64,000 nucleotides of DNA, from positions 124,001 through 188,000 of the forward strand of contig JAHNUO010000027.1 of the NCBI GenBank assembly GCA_019787685.1. Direction: 5' to 3'. This document shows, piece after piece, positions 1-11,666 of the stretch. Origin of the DNA: Chiua virens (lineage: Eukaryota > Basidiomycota > Agaricomycetes > Boletales > Boletaceae). The translations under genes were made by a program, and so were the position numbers. The notes beneath the pieces were generated by a model. That model had not been told where the DNA came from, searched no databases, and saw only the letters and a list, made by a program, of their open reading frames with translations. Within the stretch, counting starts at the first letter, position 1. The number at the start of each line of letters is the position of its first letter.

Positions 1-449
1 CTGCTTCTTGATGTCCAGGCTTCAGTCTGATTCTGTATCCAGGTTGATCCAGGCTAAGGGTCATCACCTGCCTGCCACCACCTCTTCCTTTTTTTTTTGT
101 TCCTTGATCTTCTGACTGTGCACCCTTTGGACTTTGGATCCACATGGATTATTTTTATATTAGTATTAATAATTCAAGCTGTCACATCTAACATCTACAT
201 ATTGTTTTGAAACTCCTTTGTTCCATCCATCATCAGCCCAACCTGCCACAATTTTGCCTATCTACTTGTATTACAATGAAGAGGCAAGAGGTGTAAGCAC
301 AACCTTCATCATTGGCACACCCCCACAAAAATTAGTCAACATGCCCACCTGCATTGTGTAGTATACCACACAACCATGACACAGTGACTCTACCCTCAAC
401 CAAGATATGAAGTTTACTGACATGGTACATTCATTAAAAGGTCAAACAT
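1..449. other. No gene recognised
   Basis: I see no coding frame with protein-like character, no RNA gene and no LTR terminus in this stretch. It is AT-rich and nearly free of CpG, like the other repeat-derived parts of the window. Confidence 0.5.
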
Positions 450-845
450 GATATGTACAGTAACTCCAAAAACTGTTGCAATAGCTAAATGCAATGCAGT
501 GTGTGAAGTGCACTGCAAACAGGGGTGAGAGTTTCACTTAGGTCTGGTGGGATGAAAGATAGTACTCATGTTTGGCTACAAATTGGCCATTGGGTCATGT
601 GATTTGGTTCCCAGGATCCCAAGATATGAATATTTTAAATCAATGACCCCATTGTAATGATTTTGTACTTGTAACTTGAGACATAGAATCTCATATGTAT
701 TTATCAATGGATATTTGGTCTTTTTTGTGCTACAAACAAAGATATACATGACTACATTAAAACTGAGTTTGAAAATATACACACACTTTGTGACTTCATG
801 TTATGTCACCATGAAATGTCTTTCTCCCCTTAGGAGAGTAATCAA
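450..845 (+). repeat. Unclassified dispersed repeat R1, intact copy
   Basis: This stretch reappears inverted as two pieces, 17003-17303 and 21315-21415, that were split by a later insertion. The match covers the part reading ggtctggtgggatgaaagat, a core atttggttcccaggatc near 600, and the end near gtctttctccccttagga. Small frames in it are not shared between the copies, so I treat it as noncoding. The core motif also resembles one in repeat R2, suggesting a common repeat superfamily. Class unknown. Confidence 0.75.
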
Positions 846-1483
846 GCTTTCTTGAGATACTGCCAAAGCTATTTGAAGGAGTTTGGGTCCAGAGAATGTA
901 TAGACCAAGTCACAGACCCACATCACCACTTATTATGCCATTGGTGGATCTTTTAAAAGGATTCACATGGCCCTATGGGCAACCCTGGACCCCTCTTCTC
1001 CTTTGATGCCTCTGTTGCCTTTTGTCCTTGCCACCTGAATTACTGTCAGTTGGTTCATGTAGTTAGTATGAGCTTGATGAGTGAAGGAGGTGTGTTGTTT
1101 GCTCTTTCTCTTTCTTGTTCTTTCTAATGTTGTATCAGTTACTGTGATTACTCATGTCCCTAGGTGTAAGGGTCATATCTGAGGTGCAGGAAATGCTGAG
1201 CAAACACTATGTTGACTTTAGTGTTCTTTGACAGCATTTTGACTAAATTACCCAGGCTGTATTCAGACTGATGCTACAAATACAATGCTTTTCATGTGGA
1301 GGTCTCTCACATTGTCTATTGCTTTTGTTTTTGTTTTATGGGTTTGGGCTTAATTGAGCAAAATGAATAGCTTACTCTTAGGTCTATGCTTAAAAATCAC
1401 TTGGATGACATGTACACAATAAGCATCTTATCGCACATGATCAAGATGCCGTGGAGCAAGCCACAGATGCCGACGGGTACTGA
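846..1483. other. No gene recognised
   Basis: Intergenic or decayed repeat DNA. I see no conserved frame or LTR end. The last bases (atagt, 1484-1488) are the left target-site duplication of element E2. Confidence 0.5.
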
Positions 1484-1488
1484 ATAGT

Positions 1489-1920
1489 TGTTACGATACC
1501 GACTTTTCCTCACTTAACAACTCCAACGTTCAACTTATTCTAAAACATATATGCCTCATGTCAAGGCTGTCCAAAGGATCATATCCGATTGGCTGCCACA
1601 ATAACACAGCATCCATCACCTCATGCCCTTATCTATTCATTTCCCTTATCACTGACTCATCACCGGCAGTGCAAGGCTATGCTCTTATCTATGACTCATA
1701 TCGATTCACACCTTATCATCCAATAGGATACAGTATGCTTATCTACGTAGTTCATACTCAGATTAGAACTCCGATATCCATGTAGTATATAAACCCCATG
1801 AATGACAGCCAGAGAGCTCTAACAAAGTTCTCTTGGAGTTTTCGCCTCTTCACTGGACTGAACCCCCTCTTCACTCAACCACTACAACTTAACAGTCTAG
1901 TTTTGTTCTAGGTTGTTTCA
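1489..1920 (+). repeat. E2 5' LTR
   Basis: Starts tgttacgataccgac and ends ctaggttgtttca. It has the family TATA box (tatataaac near 1788) and, about 35 nt downstream, the conserved aacaaagttct proposed to be the RNA 5' end. Confidence 0.92.
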
Positions 1921-2395
1921 TTAGAACTTTGTTGCTTTTCTTCGCTGTTGATACTACTGTCAAGTCCCTCGACCTCGTCGTAGCTGTCTTATCACTAAAC
2001 AAGGAACAAGCGCAAGCAGTAAGTCACAACCTTTGAACGAAAGATTTTATCTTCTTCAAAAGCTGCTTGAGACCAAAGGTCCACATAGCGCAGAAGTCGA
2101 TAGCGCACCCATCGCTCATTGTCCTCTTTACTGAGACCACAAAACATAGTGACTTCTTCATCTCTCCCATTGTCTATCGTCGCTGCCGCTCAAGAAGCAT
2201 TCCTGGGTCTAGAAGACTCATCTTACGTACTTGACGCTGCCTACCTTGCAGAGGTAGTTGCCTTAGAGGATCTTGATCCCGAGGACAGGACAGACACAGA
2301 GATCTTCCACGCCTTATTAGGCCATTTTATAGGAGACAACATGTCCCTATCAGACTACGAGTCAAACCGGTCTGACAGCCCGGAGTTAAGGTATC
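1921..2395 (+). pseudogene. E2 leader and first part of ORF1
   Basis: Begins with the 11-nt primer-site candidate agaactttgtt two bases after the LTR. A GTAAGT lies near 2020. The ORF1 frame is open from about 2110 but has no initiating ATG; it is cut at gtatc (2391-2395), the E1 target site, and resumes at 9924. Compared with E1 and E3, five codons around the DYSSERES segment are missing, and an ATG at 2341 appears to come from CpG decay. Confidence 0.8.
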
Positions 2396-2825
2396 TGTTA
2401 CGATATCAACTTTTCCTCACTTCACAACTCCAACATTCGATTTATTCTAAAGAAACATGCCTCATGTCAAGGCTGTCCAAAGGATCATATCCGATTGGCC
2501 GCCACAATAACACAGCATCCATCACCTCATGCCCTTATCTATTCATTTCCCTTATCACTGACTCATTACTGGCAGTGCAAGGCTATGCTCTTATCTATGA
2601 CTCATATCGATTCACACCTTATCATCCAATAGGATACAGTATGCTTATCTACATAGTTCATACTCAGCTTAGAACTCCAACATCCATGTAGTATATAAAC
2701 CCCATGAATTTCAGCCAGAGAGCTCTAGCAAAGTTCTCTTGGAGTTTTCGCCTCTTCACTGGACTGAACCCCCTCTTCACTCAACCACTACACTTTACAG
2801 TCTAGTTTTGTTCTAGGTTGTTTCA
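2396..2825 (+). repeat. E1 5' LTR
   Basis: 430 bp, tgttacgatatc...ttgtttca, followed by tt and the primer-site candidate agaactttgtt (2828-2838). The start motif of the RNA reads agcaaagttct here, one change from the other copies. Confidence 0.92.
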
Positions 2826-3023
2826 TTAGAACTTTGTTGCTTTTCTTCGCTGTTGATACTACTGTCAAGTCCCTCGACCTTGTTGTAGCCGTCTTATCAC
2901 TAAACAAGGAACAAGTGCAAGCAGTAAGTCACAATCTTTGAATGAAAGATTTTATCTTCTTCAAAAGCTGCTCGAGACCAAAGGTCCATATAGCGCAGAA
3001 GTTGATAGCGCACCCGTCGCTCA

Positions 3024-3623
3024 TTGTCCTCTTTACTGAGACCACAAAACATAGTGACTTCTTCATCTCTCCCATTGTCTATCGTCGCCGCCGCTCAAGA
3101 AGCATTCCCGGGTCTAGAAGACTCACCTTATGTACTTGACGCCGCCTACCTTGCAGAGGTAGTTGCCTTGCAGGATCTCGATCCCGAGGACAGGACAGAC
3201 ACAGAGATCTTCCATGCCTTACTAGGGCACTTCATAGGAGACACAGCGTCCCTATCTGACTACTCATCAGAACGAGAGTCAAACTGGTCTGACAGCCCGG
3301 AGTTAAGGTATCCAACTGAGGAAGTAGAGGTTAAGCGTAAATACTTTCCTGCACCCCTTCCTGAACGAGAACCTTCGCCATTCCCACCTGCTCCATTACA
3401 AGAGCCCTCTGAGGAAAGTTTAGGAGACCCTAACGATTGGCTCCCACCCAGAGAGATTGAAAGGAGAAACACGAGGACAGAACTAGAAAGGAAAAGAATA
3501 CTCAGACGCTACAAAGCCAACCGAGTCCCTTCTTGTATCTGTCCTTATTCACAGTACGATAATCACGACTTCCCCTCCCTACGTCCTAGAAACACTCTTA
3601 GGATTCCTTCTCACTACCTCTAA
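3024..3623 (+). CDS. Family F1 ORF1 protein, no AUG start (E1 copy)
   Basis: Unknown protein of about 195 residues, open from 3009 after a TAG; 3024 is an arbitrary near-cognate (TTG) start because no in-frame ATG exists. The N-terminal half is acidic (motif LEDLDPEDRTDTEIFHALLG in the family, with one substitution here). The middle is rich in Pro and Glu (EREPSPFPPAP). The C-terminus is basic (ERKRILRRYKANR) and could bind RNA or act as a nuclear signal, which is inference only. The E3 homologue differs at many synonymous third positions yet keeps the protein, indicating selection on the amino-acid sequence. It ends TAA 15 bp before ORF2. I do not recognise the family. Confidence 0.6.
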   Translation: MSSLLRPQNIVTSSSLPLSIVAAAQEAFPGLEDSPYVLDAAYLAEVVALQDLDPEDRTDTEIFHALLGHFIGDTASLSDYSSERESNWSDSPELRYPTEEVEVKRKYFPAPLPEREPSPFPPAPLQEPSEESLGDPNDWLPPREIERRNTRTELERKRILRRYKANRVPSCICPYSQYDNHDFPSLRPRNTLRIPSHYL

Positions 3624-3638
3624 ATAGCAATAACTTTT

Positions 3639-3884
3639 ATGTCTTGGGAACTTGTCACAATCGCACTTATCATCTCCTACACTCTTACCACATACTTTTT
3701 CGGCTATATCACATTCTACCTTACAAATAAGGTACAAGAATCTCAACGCCCAATTTACGTCTCTATTAAACAACAAGACTACCCTTTCGCAGTAACCTTC
3801 AGTCTTTTCTCACCCTATGAAGAATACGGAACAGCCACCGCTAACGCTTGGGGAGCACCAGAACCAGCTACTGATGCCTGGTAA
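3639..3884 (+). CDS. Family F1 ORF2, 81-residue membrane protein (E1 copy)
   Basis: Small protein beginning MSWELVTIALIISYTL with one strongly hydrophobic segment at about residues 5-29, then a polar tail ending GAPEPATDAW. The tail motif SPYEEYGTATANAWGAP is identical in E3. The stop TAA is followed within two bases by the gag ATG (taaatATG), a layout compatible with termination-reinitiation. E3 has RR where E1 has QQ at residues 45-46 (cgacga versus caacaa), a CpG effect. Proteins of this kind are not part of the standard Ty3/Gypsy gene set, so the function is unknown. Confidence 0.7.
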   Translation: MSWELVTIALIISYTLTTYFFGYITFYLTNKVQESQRPIYVSIKQQDYPFAVTFSLFSPYEEYGTATANAWGAPEPATDAW

Positions 3885-3886
3885 AT

Positions 3887-5056
3887 ATGTCCGGATACAC
3901 CTACACCACCACTCTAAAAGATCTCAACAACCAATTGTTGAATGATGGAGATCGTCTCACAGCATCGGCTTGGCTGGTCCAAGAACTCACAAATGTAGTT
4001 GCCGTTCTAGAAAACAAAATAAATGCCTCCACAACTGCACCAGCAGCTATATCATCTAAAGTCGAAATATTCGCAGACCCCGGTCTCTATGACGGAGACC
4101 AACCCAAATTCGAAGAATGGTGGGCAAAGATGAAAGGATGGCTCAACATCAATCAGAGGGCAATCGCCCTTGATTCACACCATGCAGAATTGGCAGTACT
4201 TTCACACCTAAAAGGAGCTAAAAGCTCGCAATTCGCCAAAACAAGATTGGCACAAGGATCTAAGCTCACATGGGCACAACTAGTCGTGGACATAGAAGGA
4301 ATGTTCCGACAAAACAACAAGGTGGACTGGGCTCGTACCCAATTGGAAAACCTCAAGCAGGGTAACATGAGGGTCAAAGACTTCATAGTCCGATGGGAAA
4401 ATCTGTGGCAACAAGCCCAGATCGATCCCACACATGCCATAAGGCTTCTGGAAACAAACACTGCCAGAAGCATAATATTCCAAATCTTCAAAGACAGACA
4501 ACAGCAAGATCCGAATGATCCGATCTACACAAACTCTTCATACCCTGCCTACATTTCCGACCGTAATCAGGCAGTCACCAAATACCTCGCTGCAATTTGC
4601 ACAGCAGGTAACTCCTTTGAGTCAATCAATTATGTCCGAGGAGAAAGGAACTGGAAATCAAAGGATCCCAATGCAATGGACATAGGGGCTGTGACATATG
4701 AGCAAGATGAAGACAGCTGGTTCACCGGCAAACAAGTAAGGGCAGTTGGACAAAACAAGTCCAATAACAAATGCTTTAACTGCGGAGAAACAGGGCATAT
4801 CCCAAGGGAATGTCCAAAACCCAAAGTGCAATGCCCTGATTACAAATACTACGCCGGCAACCACAAAGCCAACTGTGGGAAGTCTCGAAAAGCGAGATCC
4901 ACCACACAACAAAAAGAAGCCCCTAAAGCTTCAACTTCTTCAGTCCCAGAAAAGGACCCCTTTGCGGCCATCTGAGGAATGAACCCTGAGGAAGTACAAG
5001 CATATTATTACAACAAGTATGAAACCGAAAAGAAGGGAAAAGGCAAGGTGAACTGA
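3887..5056 (+). pseudogene. gag: Gag of E1 (premature stop)
   Basis: Structural protein forming the virus-like particle. It has the retrotransposon Gag core (KFEEWWAKMKGWL, then LTWAQLVVDIEGMFRQ) and a C-terminal zinc knuckle CFNCGETGHIPREC. A second Cys-rich segment follows, CPDYKYYAGNHKANC, where Tyr has replaced the Cys kept in E2 and E3. A TGA at 4973-4975 cuts the protein about 27 codons early; E2 and E3 have TGT and CGT there. Without that stop the frame would run to TGA 5054-5056, past the minus-one slip site. The ATG at 3887 is the only sensible start. Confidence 0.88.
5035..5041 (+). other. Minus-one frameshift slip site (E1)
   Basis: Heptamer GGGAAAA read as G-GGA-AAA in the gag frame, 13 nt before the gag stop. 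The pol frame is open from here without an ATG. Confidence 0.75.
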
Positions 5057-8000
5057 GTAAACTGGGATCTCACGTTCGCACTACCCTTCCAAAATATTAT
5101 GAAAACACTGTTTCTTTAAACTTTGATTTCAAATACTCTGAAAAACCTCCCCAGCAAGAGGATAAACTACCTAAATCACCAAAAACAACAGAAAACGAAA
5201 GTGTTGACAGCATCTCTGCAGAGCACGGTGGACATGATAGTTCCGTGCTTAATTCTGTCCCAAAACAAATACCCGATGGGTCTTTCATTAGATCTACATC
5301 GGTAGAAAAAGAAATAGTATTACCAATTCTGGTATCCCCAGTAAACCAAATTGGTTATGTTGGAGCAAAAGTGCTTTTAGATAGTGGAGCTAATGTGATC
5401 TTCATACACAAGGATTATGTCGCAAAGCACAAACTTCCCACACATGCGCTTCCCCATGCCATTCAAGTCTTCAACGTTGACGGAACCAAGAATCAAGTGG
5501 GTTCCATTACTCACGCTACACAAATCCTGATCGATTACAAAGGTCACAGGGAAATAGTGGATGCCGAAATTACCAACCTTGGAAAGAACGACCTTATCCT
5601 CAGATATACATGGTTAAAGCACCACAATCCCCATATAGACTGGACCACAGGATCAGTTGTAATGCGGAGATGCCCAGAATCATGTCATTCTCAAGAAGAA
5701 GACGATTTCTTGGATTCTATAATTGCAGAAGAACTTAAATATGCAAACTCTATTGTGGAATCACATATTTTTACCGCAAACATGGAAACTCCACCTTCTC
5801 CTCCTAAGGAATGCACTCTTGAAGAGATGGTCCCACAAGAATATATGAAATATGCTAAAGTATTTGGAAAAATGGAGTCTGAAAGGATACCATTATGCAA
5901 ACCATGGGACCACAGCATCGACCTAAAAGAGTCTTTCGTTCCTAAAAAGGGTCGCTTAATACCCCTCTCTGTCACAGAGCAAGAGGAGGTCTCCGCATTC
6001 ATTGATGACCAATTAAAGAAAGGTTACATCAGACCCTCTAAGTCCGAACAGACATCTCCGGTCTTCTTTGTCCCAAAGAAAGATGGAAAGAAGCGTATGG
6101 TCCAGGATTACCAATACCTAAATGAACATACAAGCAAAAACAACTACCCCTTGCTGCTTATTTTGCAGCTTGTGGATAAACTAAAAGATGCTAAGCTATT
6201 TACTAAAATGGATCTCCGATGGGGATACAATAACATACGCATCAAAGAAGGCGACGAATGGAAAGCAGCATTTGTCTGTCACTGCGGGTCTTTCGAACCC
6301 ATCGTCATGTACTTCAGATTATGCAATTCCCCAGCAACATTTCAAACCATGATGAATGAAATCTTTGCCGACATGAACGGCGTTGTTGTCGTCTATATCG
6401 ATGACCTTATGATATTCACTAACACCGATGATTATGAAACTCATGACAAAATCATACTCGAAGTACTTAAATGCCTCGAAGATAACGATCTTTACGTAAA
6501 ACCAGAAAAATGCTTCTTTCGCGTAAAAGAAGTGGACTTCCTTGGAATGATTGTGGGAACTGATGGGATTAAAATGGATAACAAAAAGACCAAAGCAGTA
6601 GCCGAATGGCCAACTCCCACATCAGTCAAACACATCAGAAGTTTCCTCAGACTTGCCAACTTCTATCGCAGATTCATTAAAGATTATGGAAAAATAGCAC
6701 AACCTTTACATGACCTTACTAAAAAGGATCAGAAATTTGAATGGACCTTCACTTGTGATGAAGCATTCACTACACTTAAAAAGGCTTTTATGACAGCCCC
6801 TATCCTTGCTTATCTGGATCAGAATGCCAAATATTGCTTAGTGTAACAACCTAGAACAAACGTAGACTATGAGTTACTTGCGAATGGTTGTAGTGGTCAG
6901 TGTAGGGTTGAATGCAAGTGAGTCTAACGAGTGAGGCGAGAACTACAGAGGAGATCCGTCTATGAGAGACAATGGAGGAAAACCAGAGGTGAACTTTGTT
7001 GGAGTTCCCTGGTGCTGCATTCAAGTCTTTATATACTAAAAGTACAATCGGAGCTACAATCGGAGTATGAATACATAGATAAGTATGAGTGTCTTGATTG
7101 GTAGATAAGGTGAGATAACATGAGGTATATGCATGTATGTGAGTCATAGATAAAGACATGAGGAAACAATGCTGTAACAATGCGGTATAAGCATGTTATA
7201 AGATAAGCACTGCTTTAATAATAGATATGAGTCATAGGGAATCATAGATAAGAGATAACGTGTGAATACACGTGTGTTGTGCATGGGTTATGACATCGTG
7301 TGATAACACGTGTCTAGTAATGGATCATAATGAGTTATAAAGGAATGGCCAATAGGATATGATCCTTTGTATAGCCTTGGCATGAGGCAATATATGCCGT
7401 AATAGATATTGTGTATCTTGTATAGTGGATGAGAGCGTTGAGTAGGAAGGTGAAAGAATAATGTGAAACGTGATTGTAACACTTAGAATGCGATTCATCG
7501 GATTTCACAACGGGAGCAGTTCTATCTTTAGAAAAAGAAGGACTTTGGCACCCTGTCGCTTACAATAGCCACTCTATGACACCAGAAGAACGGAACTACC
7601 CTATAGCAGATAAAGAAATGCTCTTGGTTATCCGATCTCTTGAACTATGGCGCCACTATCTTGAGGGTGCAAAACATGAATTTGAAATATGGAATGACCA
7701 CCAGAACCTTATGTGGTTTATAACACGCCAAGATCTTAACCGAAGACAAGCGAGATGGGCACAATATCTCTCACGCTTTAACTTCACTTGGCACCACAAG
7801 GCTGGAGTCACTATGGGAAAAGCAGACGCTTTGAGTAGGAGAGAGGACCACATGATAGGGATCGAAGATGATAACAAAGGAATCCTTCTCATGGATCCAT
7901 CTAAGATCAGATCAGCCGTCACTCTCCTCTATAATGGCGATCAATTTCTATCTGACGTACAACACGAAACTATGAAATTATCACCTAATGCCATGAAACA

Positions 8001-9543
8001 CCTATTATCTATCGGATATAAAGTTGAGGATGCCTTCCTTAGAAAGGGGGATAGAATCTTCATTCCAGATGCTTTACGCACCAAATCCATAACTATGTTT
8101 CATGACACACCTGAAGCCGGATATCCCGGTTACGACAAAACTTTAGAACTTCTATCCCAAACCTACATTTGGCCTCGTATGAATGAAGAAGTCAAAAATT
8201 ATGTCTCACATTGTGAAAGATGCGCTCAATTCAAGGGTTCTAATCAGAAGACAGCAGGACTCCTGCAACCCTTAGAAACACCGTCATTACCATGGGAAGA
8301 TATCTCAGCAGATTTCATCACAGATCTCCCACTTTCACACTCCTATGATTCTATTCTCACGGTTGTGGACCGCTTCTCTAAAGAAGTTGAATTCATTCCC
8401 TGCCACAAAACATGTTCATCTATGGATCTCGCTAAATTATATCTCTCACACATATGGAAACATCATGGTCTCCCTAAAACCATCATATCAGATAGAGGGC
8501 CACAATTCGCTTCCCAACTTATGAAAGATATATGCTCAGGGTTAAAAATCACACCCAAATTAAGTACCGCACATCATCCACAAACAGATGGACAATCGGA
8601 ACGAATGAACCGAGAAGTGCAACAGTATCTTCGCATGTTCTGTGCAGAGAAGGATAACACATGGGCCAATTGGCTTCCCCTCACACAATTCTCATACAAC
8701 AGCAAGAAACACACTGCCACTAAATTCTCACCATTCGAAATCACACGTTCCTACGTCCCTAGGATGGGAATTATGCCACAATCTATGAAAAACCCGGCTG
8801 CTCAGAACTACATCATAGATTTCTCCGAAGTTCTAGAACAAACCAAATCTAATATAGATAAAGCCGTGGAACATATGAAAAACATTGCAGATAAATTGAG
8901 ATCAGAACCCCCTTCCTATTCCATTGGAGATAAGGTCTGGCTCTCTACAACAAACCTAAAAATAAAGCAACACCCAAAATTCACAGACAAGTGGATTGGA
9001 CCCAATGACATAATATCCATGCACGGTCTGAATGCTGTAAAGCTTCGACTCCCACGCACTATGCAAATACATCCAGTCGTAAATATCTCTCAGGTTAAAC
9101 CTTATAAGGAACACCTTCCAGAACAGCCGGTTTATAAACCATGACTTGTTGTAATTGGAGATGACTGAGAAGAAGAATTCGAAGCAGACTATATTGTCGA
9201 TTCCCGAATGAAGGGACGCCGCTTAGAATATCTCATACACTGGAAAGGTTATGATGATGACAAAAGAACTTGGGAACCACTAAAGAATCTAAAGAACGCT
9301 CCAGATCTCATATCTGATTTCCACGAAGCACATCCAGATGCCCCAAGGAAACTAAAAGTCACACAAACCGAATTTAACTCCATATTCCACTCCTATGACG
9401 ATAAAACTAAAAACGAAGATGAGGATGGTCTCCATCATCTCAATTTTGAAACGGATCATTCGGAGTCTGATCAACAGAAGGGGGATAGTGTTACAATATC
9501 AACTTTTCCTCACTTCACAACTCCAACATTTGATCTATTCTAA
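5041..9543 (+). pseudogene. pol: Pol of E1 (PR-RT-RH-IN-chromodomain), interrupted
   Basis: Reading continues in the minus-one frame from the gag slip site. Protease DSGA at about 5385; reverse transcriptase with YIDD near 6397; the frame is then broken by a solo LTR (6842-7481) exactly at the start of RNase H (ECDSSD). After it come RNase H, the zinc-binding integrase domain (HCERC near 8208), the DDE core (ADFITDLP, SDRGPQF, QTDGQSE), a GPY/F-like segment altered to GPND, and a chromodomain (YLIHWKGYDDD...TWEP). Two TGA codons at 9142 and 9166 replace CGA of E3. The insertion plus its duplication is 645 bp, so the frame phase is kept, but its stops prevent read-through. Confidence 0.92.
6842..7481 (-). 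mobile_element. Solo LTR of related family F3 in E1 pol
   Basis: 640 bp, tgtaacaacctagaac...gattgtaaca, flanked by cttag at 6837-6841 and 7482-7486. On the minus strand it has TATA (tatataaag) followed by a copy of the aacaaagttc start motif. A second copy lies at 22885-23528. Confidence 0.93.
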
Positions 9544-9918
9544 AGAAACATGCCTCATGTCAAGGCTGTCCAAAGGATCATATCCGATTGGCTGCCACAA
9601 TAACACAGCATTCATCACCTCATGCCCTTATCTATTCATTTCCCTTATCACTGACTCATCACCGGCAGTGCAAGGCTATGCTCTTATCTATGACTCATAT
9701 CTATTCACACCTTATCATCCAATAGGATACATTATGCTTATCTACGTAGTTCATACTCAGCTTAGAACTCTGACATCCATGTAGTATATAAACCCCATGA
9801 ATTTCAGCCAGAGAGCTCTAACAAAGTTCTCTTGGAGTTTTTGCCTCTTCACTGGACTGAACCCCCTCTTCACTCAACCACTACACTTTACAGTCTAGTT
9901 TTGTTCTAGGTTGTTTCA
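9489..9918 (+). repeat. E1 3' LTR
   Basis: 430 bp, preceded by the polypurine tract agaagggggatag; the pol frame ends at 9543, inside this LTR. Followed by gtatc. Confidence 0.92.
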
Positions 9919-10234
9919 GTATCCAACTGAGGAAGTAGAGGTTAAGCGTGAATACTTTCCTGCACCCCTTCCCGAACGAGAACCTTCGCCATTCCCACCT
10001 GCTCCATTACGAGAGCCCTCTGAGGAAAGTTTAGGAGACCCTAACGATTGGCTCCCACCCAGAGAGATTGAAAGGAGAAACGCGAGGACAGAACTAGAAA
10101 GGAAAAGAATACTCAGGCGCTACAAAGCCAACCGAGTCCCTTCTCGTATCCGTCCATACTCTCAATACAATAATTTCGACTTCCCTACCTTACATCCTAG
10201 AAACACTCTTAGGATTCCTTCCAGATACCTTTAA
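9919..10234 (+). pseudogene. E2 ORF1, second part
   Basis: Continuation of the interrupted E2 ORF1 after the gtatc duplication. It encodes the Pro/Glu-rich middle (PEREPSPFPPAP) and the basic end (ERKRILRRYKANRVPS), finishing at TAA 10232-10234. Apart from the insertion the frame is intact. Confidence 0.75.
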
Positions 10235-10248
10235 ATAGAAACTCTTTT

Positions 10249-10494
10249 ATGTCTTGGGAACTCGTCGCAATTGCATTTATCATCTCCTGCACTCTCACAA
10301 CCTACTTCTTTGGCTATATTGCATTCTACCTTACAAACAAGGTACAAGAATCTCAACGCCCCATTTACGTCGCTATCAAATGATGAGACTACCCTTTCGC
10401 AGTCACTTTCGGTCTTTTCTCACCCTACAAAGAATACAGAACTGCCACCACTAACGCCTGGGGAGCACCTGAACCGACCGCTGACACCTGGTAA
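10249..10494 (+). pseudogene. E2 ORF2 membrane protein, two stops
   Basis: Same 81-codon frame as 3639-3884, starting MSWELVAIAFIISCTL. Adjacent TGA TGA codons at about 10381 replace CGA CGA of E3 (caa caa in E1). The N-terminal hydrophobic segment is retained. The stop lies two bases before the gag ATG. Confidence 0.75.
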
Positions 10495-10496
10495 AT

Positions 10497-11666
10497 ATGT
10501 CAGGATACACCTATGCCACCGCCCTCAAAGACCTCAACAACCAATCGATGAACGATGGAGATCGTCTCATGGCATCGGCTTGGCTGATCCAAGAACTCAC
10601 AAATGTAGTTGCAGTACTAGAAAACAAAATAAACGCATCCGCAGCTGCACCAGCAGCTACATCATCTAAAGTCGAAATATTCGCAGACCCCAGTCTCTAT
10701 GACAGAGATCAAACCAAATTCGAAGAATGGTGGGCAAAGATGAAGGGATGGCTTGACATCAATCAGAGGGCAATCACCCCTGATTCACACCATGCAGAAT
10801 TGGCGGTACTCTCACGCCTAAAAGGAGCTAAAAGCTCGCAATTCGCCGAAACAAGATTGGCACAAGGCTCTAAACTCACATGGGCACAACTAGTCGTGGA
10901 CATAGAAGGAATGTTCCGACAAAACAACAAAGTGGACTGGGCTCGTACCCAATTGGAGAACCTTAAACAGGGTAACATGAGGGTTGAAGACTTCATAGTC
11001 CGCTGGGAAAATCTATGGCAACAAGCCCAGATCGATCCCACACATGCCATAAGACTTCTGGAAAGAAACACTGCCAGAAGCATAATATTCCAAATCTTCA
11101 AAGACGGACAACAGCAAGATCCGAATGATCTGATCTACACAAACTCTTCACACCCCGCCTTCATTTCTGACCACAACCAAGCAGTCACCAAATACCTCGC
11201 TGCAATTTGCACAGCAGGTAACTCCTTCGAGTCAATCAATTACGTCCGAGGAGAAAAGAGTTGGAAATCAAAGGACCCCAATGCAATGGACATAGGGGCT
11301 GTGACTTATGAACAAGACAAAGATGGCTGGTTCACTGGCAAACAAGTAAGGGCAGTTGGACAAAACAAGTCCAATAACAAATGCTTCAACTGCGGAGAAA
11401 GAGGACACATTCCAAGGGAATGTCCAAAACCCAAAGTGCAGTGCCCCGACTGCAAATACTACGCTGGCAACCACAAAGCCAACTGTGGGAAGTCTCGAAA
11501 AGCGAGATCTACCACACAACAAAACAAAGCCCCTAAAGCTTCAACTTCTTCAGTCCCCGAAAAAGACCCCTTTGCAGCTATTTGTGGAATGAACCCTGAA
11601 GAAGTACAGGCATATTATTATGACAAATATGAAACCGAAAAGAAGGGAAAAGGCAAGGCGAACTGA
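10497..11666 (+). CDS. gag: Gag of E2 (open frame)
   Basis: Open Gag of 389 residues. It has a capsid-like core (KFEEWWAKMKGWLDINQRA; DIEGMFRQNNKVDWA) and a zinc knuckle CFNCGERGHIPREC at about residue 295. A second cluster, CPDCKYYAGNHKANC (CX2CX6HX3C), follows. The C-terminal EEVQAYYYDKYE is shared with E3. It should make the particle and bind genomic RNA. It is open although pol of the same element is dead, so it could in principle act in trans. Start ATG 10497 follows the ORF2 stop by two bases. Confidence 0.9.
   Translation: MSGYTYATALKDLNNQSMNDGDRLMASAWLIQELTNVVAVLENKINASAAAPAATSSKVEIFADPSLYDRDQTKFEEWWAKMKGWLDINQRAITPDSHHAELAVLSRLKGAKSSQFAETRLAQGSKLTWAQLVVDIEGMFRQNNKVDWARTQLENLKQGNMRVEDFIVRWENLWQQAQIDPTHAIRLLERNTARSIIFQIFKDGQQQDPNDLIYTNSSHPAFISDHNQAVTKYLAAICTAGNSFESINYVRGEKSWKSKDPNAMDIGAVTYEQDKDGWFTGKQVRAVGQNKSNNKCFNCGERGHIPRECPKPKVQCPDCKYYAGNHKANCGKSRKARSTTQQNKAPKASTSSVPEKDPFAAICGMNPEEVQAYYYDKYETEKKGKGKAN
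11645..11651 (+). other. Minus-one frameshift slip site (E2)
   Basis: GGGAAAA in the same gag-frame phase and the same distance from the gag stop as in E1 and E3; the minus-one frame is open downstream. Confidence 0.75.

Larger units (their letters stand above)
2396..9918 (+). mobile_element. Ty3/Gypsy element E1 (family F1), nested in E2
   Basis: Complete-length copy of the same family as its host E2, inserted in E2 ORF1. LTRs of 430 bp (2396-2825, 9489-9918), duplication gtatc at 2391-2395 and 9919-9923. Order: leader, ORF1, ORF2, gag, pol. It is inactive. gag has a premature TGA, pol is interrupted by a solo LTR at 6842-7481, and two further TGA codons precede the chromodomain. Same-family insertion in the same orientation means that 1489-15882 contains four parallel LTRs, which could recombine to delete one or both copies. 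Confidence 0.94.

Noticed and set aside
1558..1785. A 65-75 codon frame (MSRLSKGSYPIG...) present in every F1 LTR
   Set aside because: It lies in U3 upstream of the TATA box, would not be in the element RNA from its start, and changes between copies like noncoding LTR sequence.
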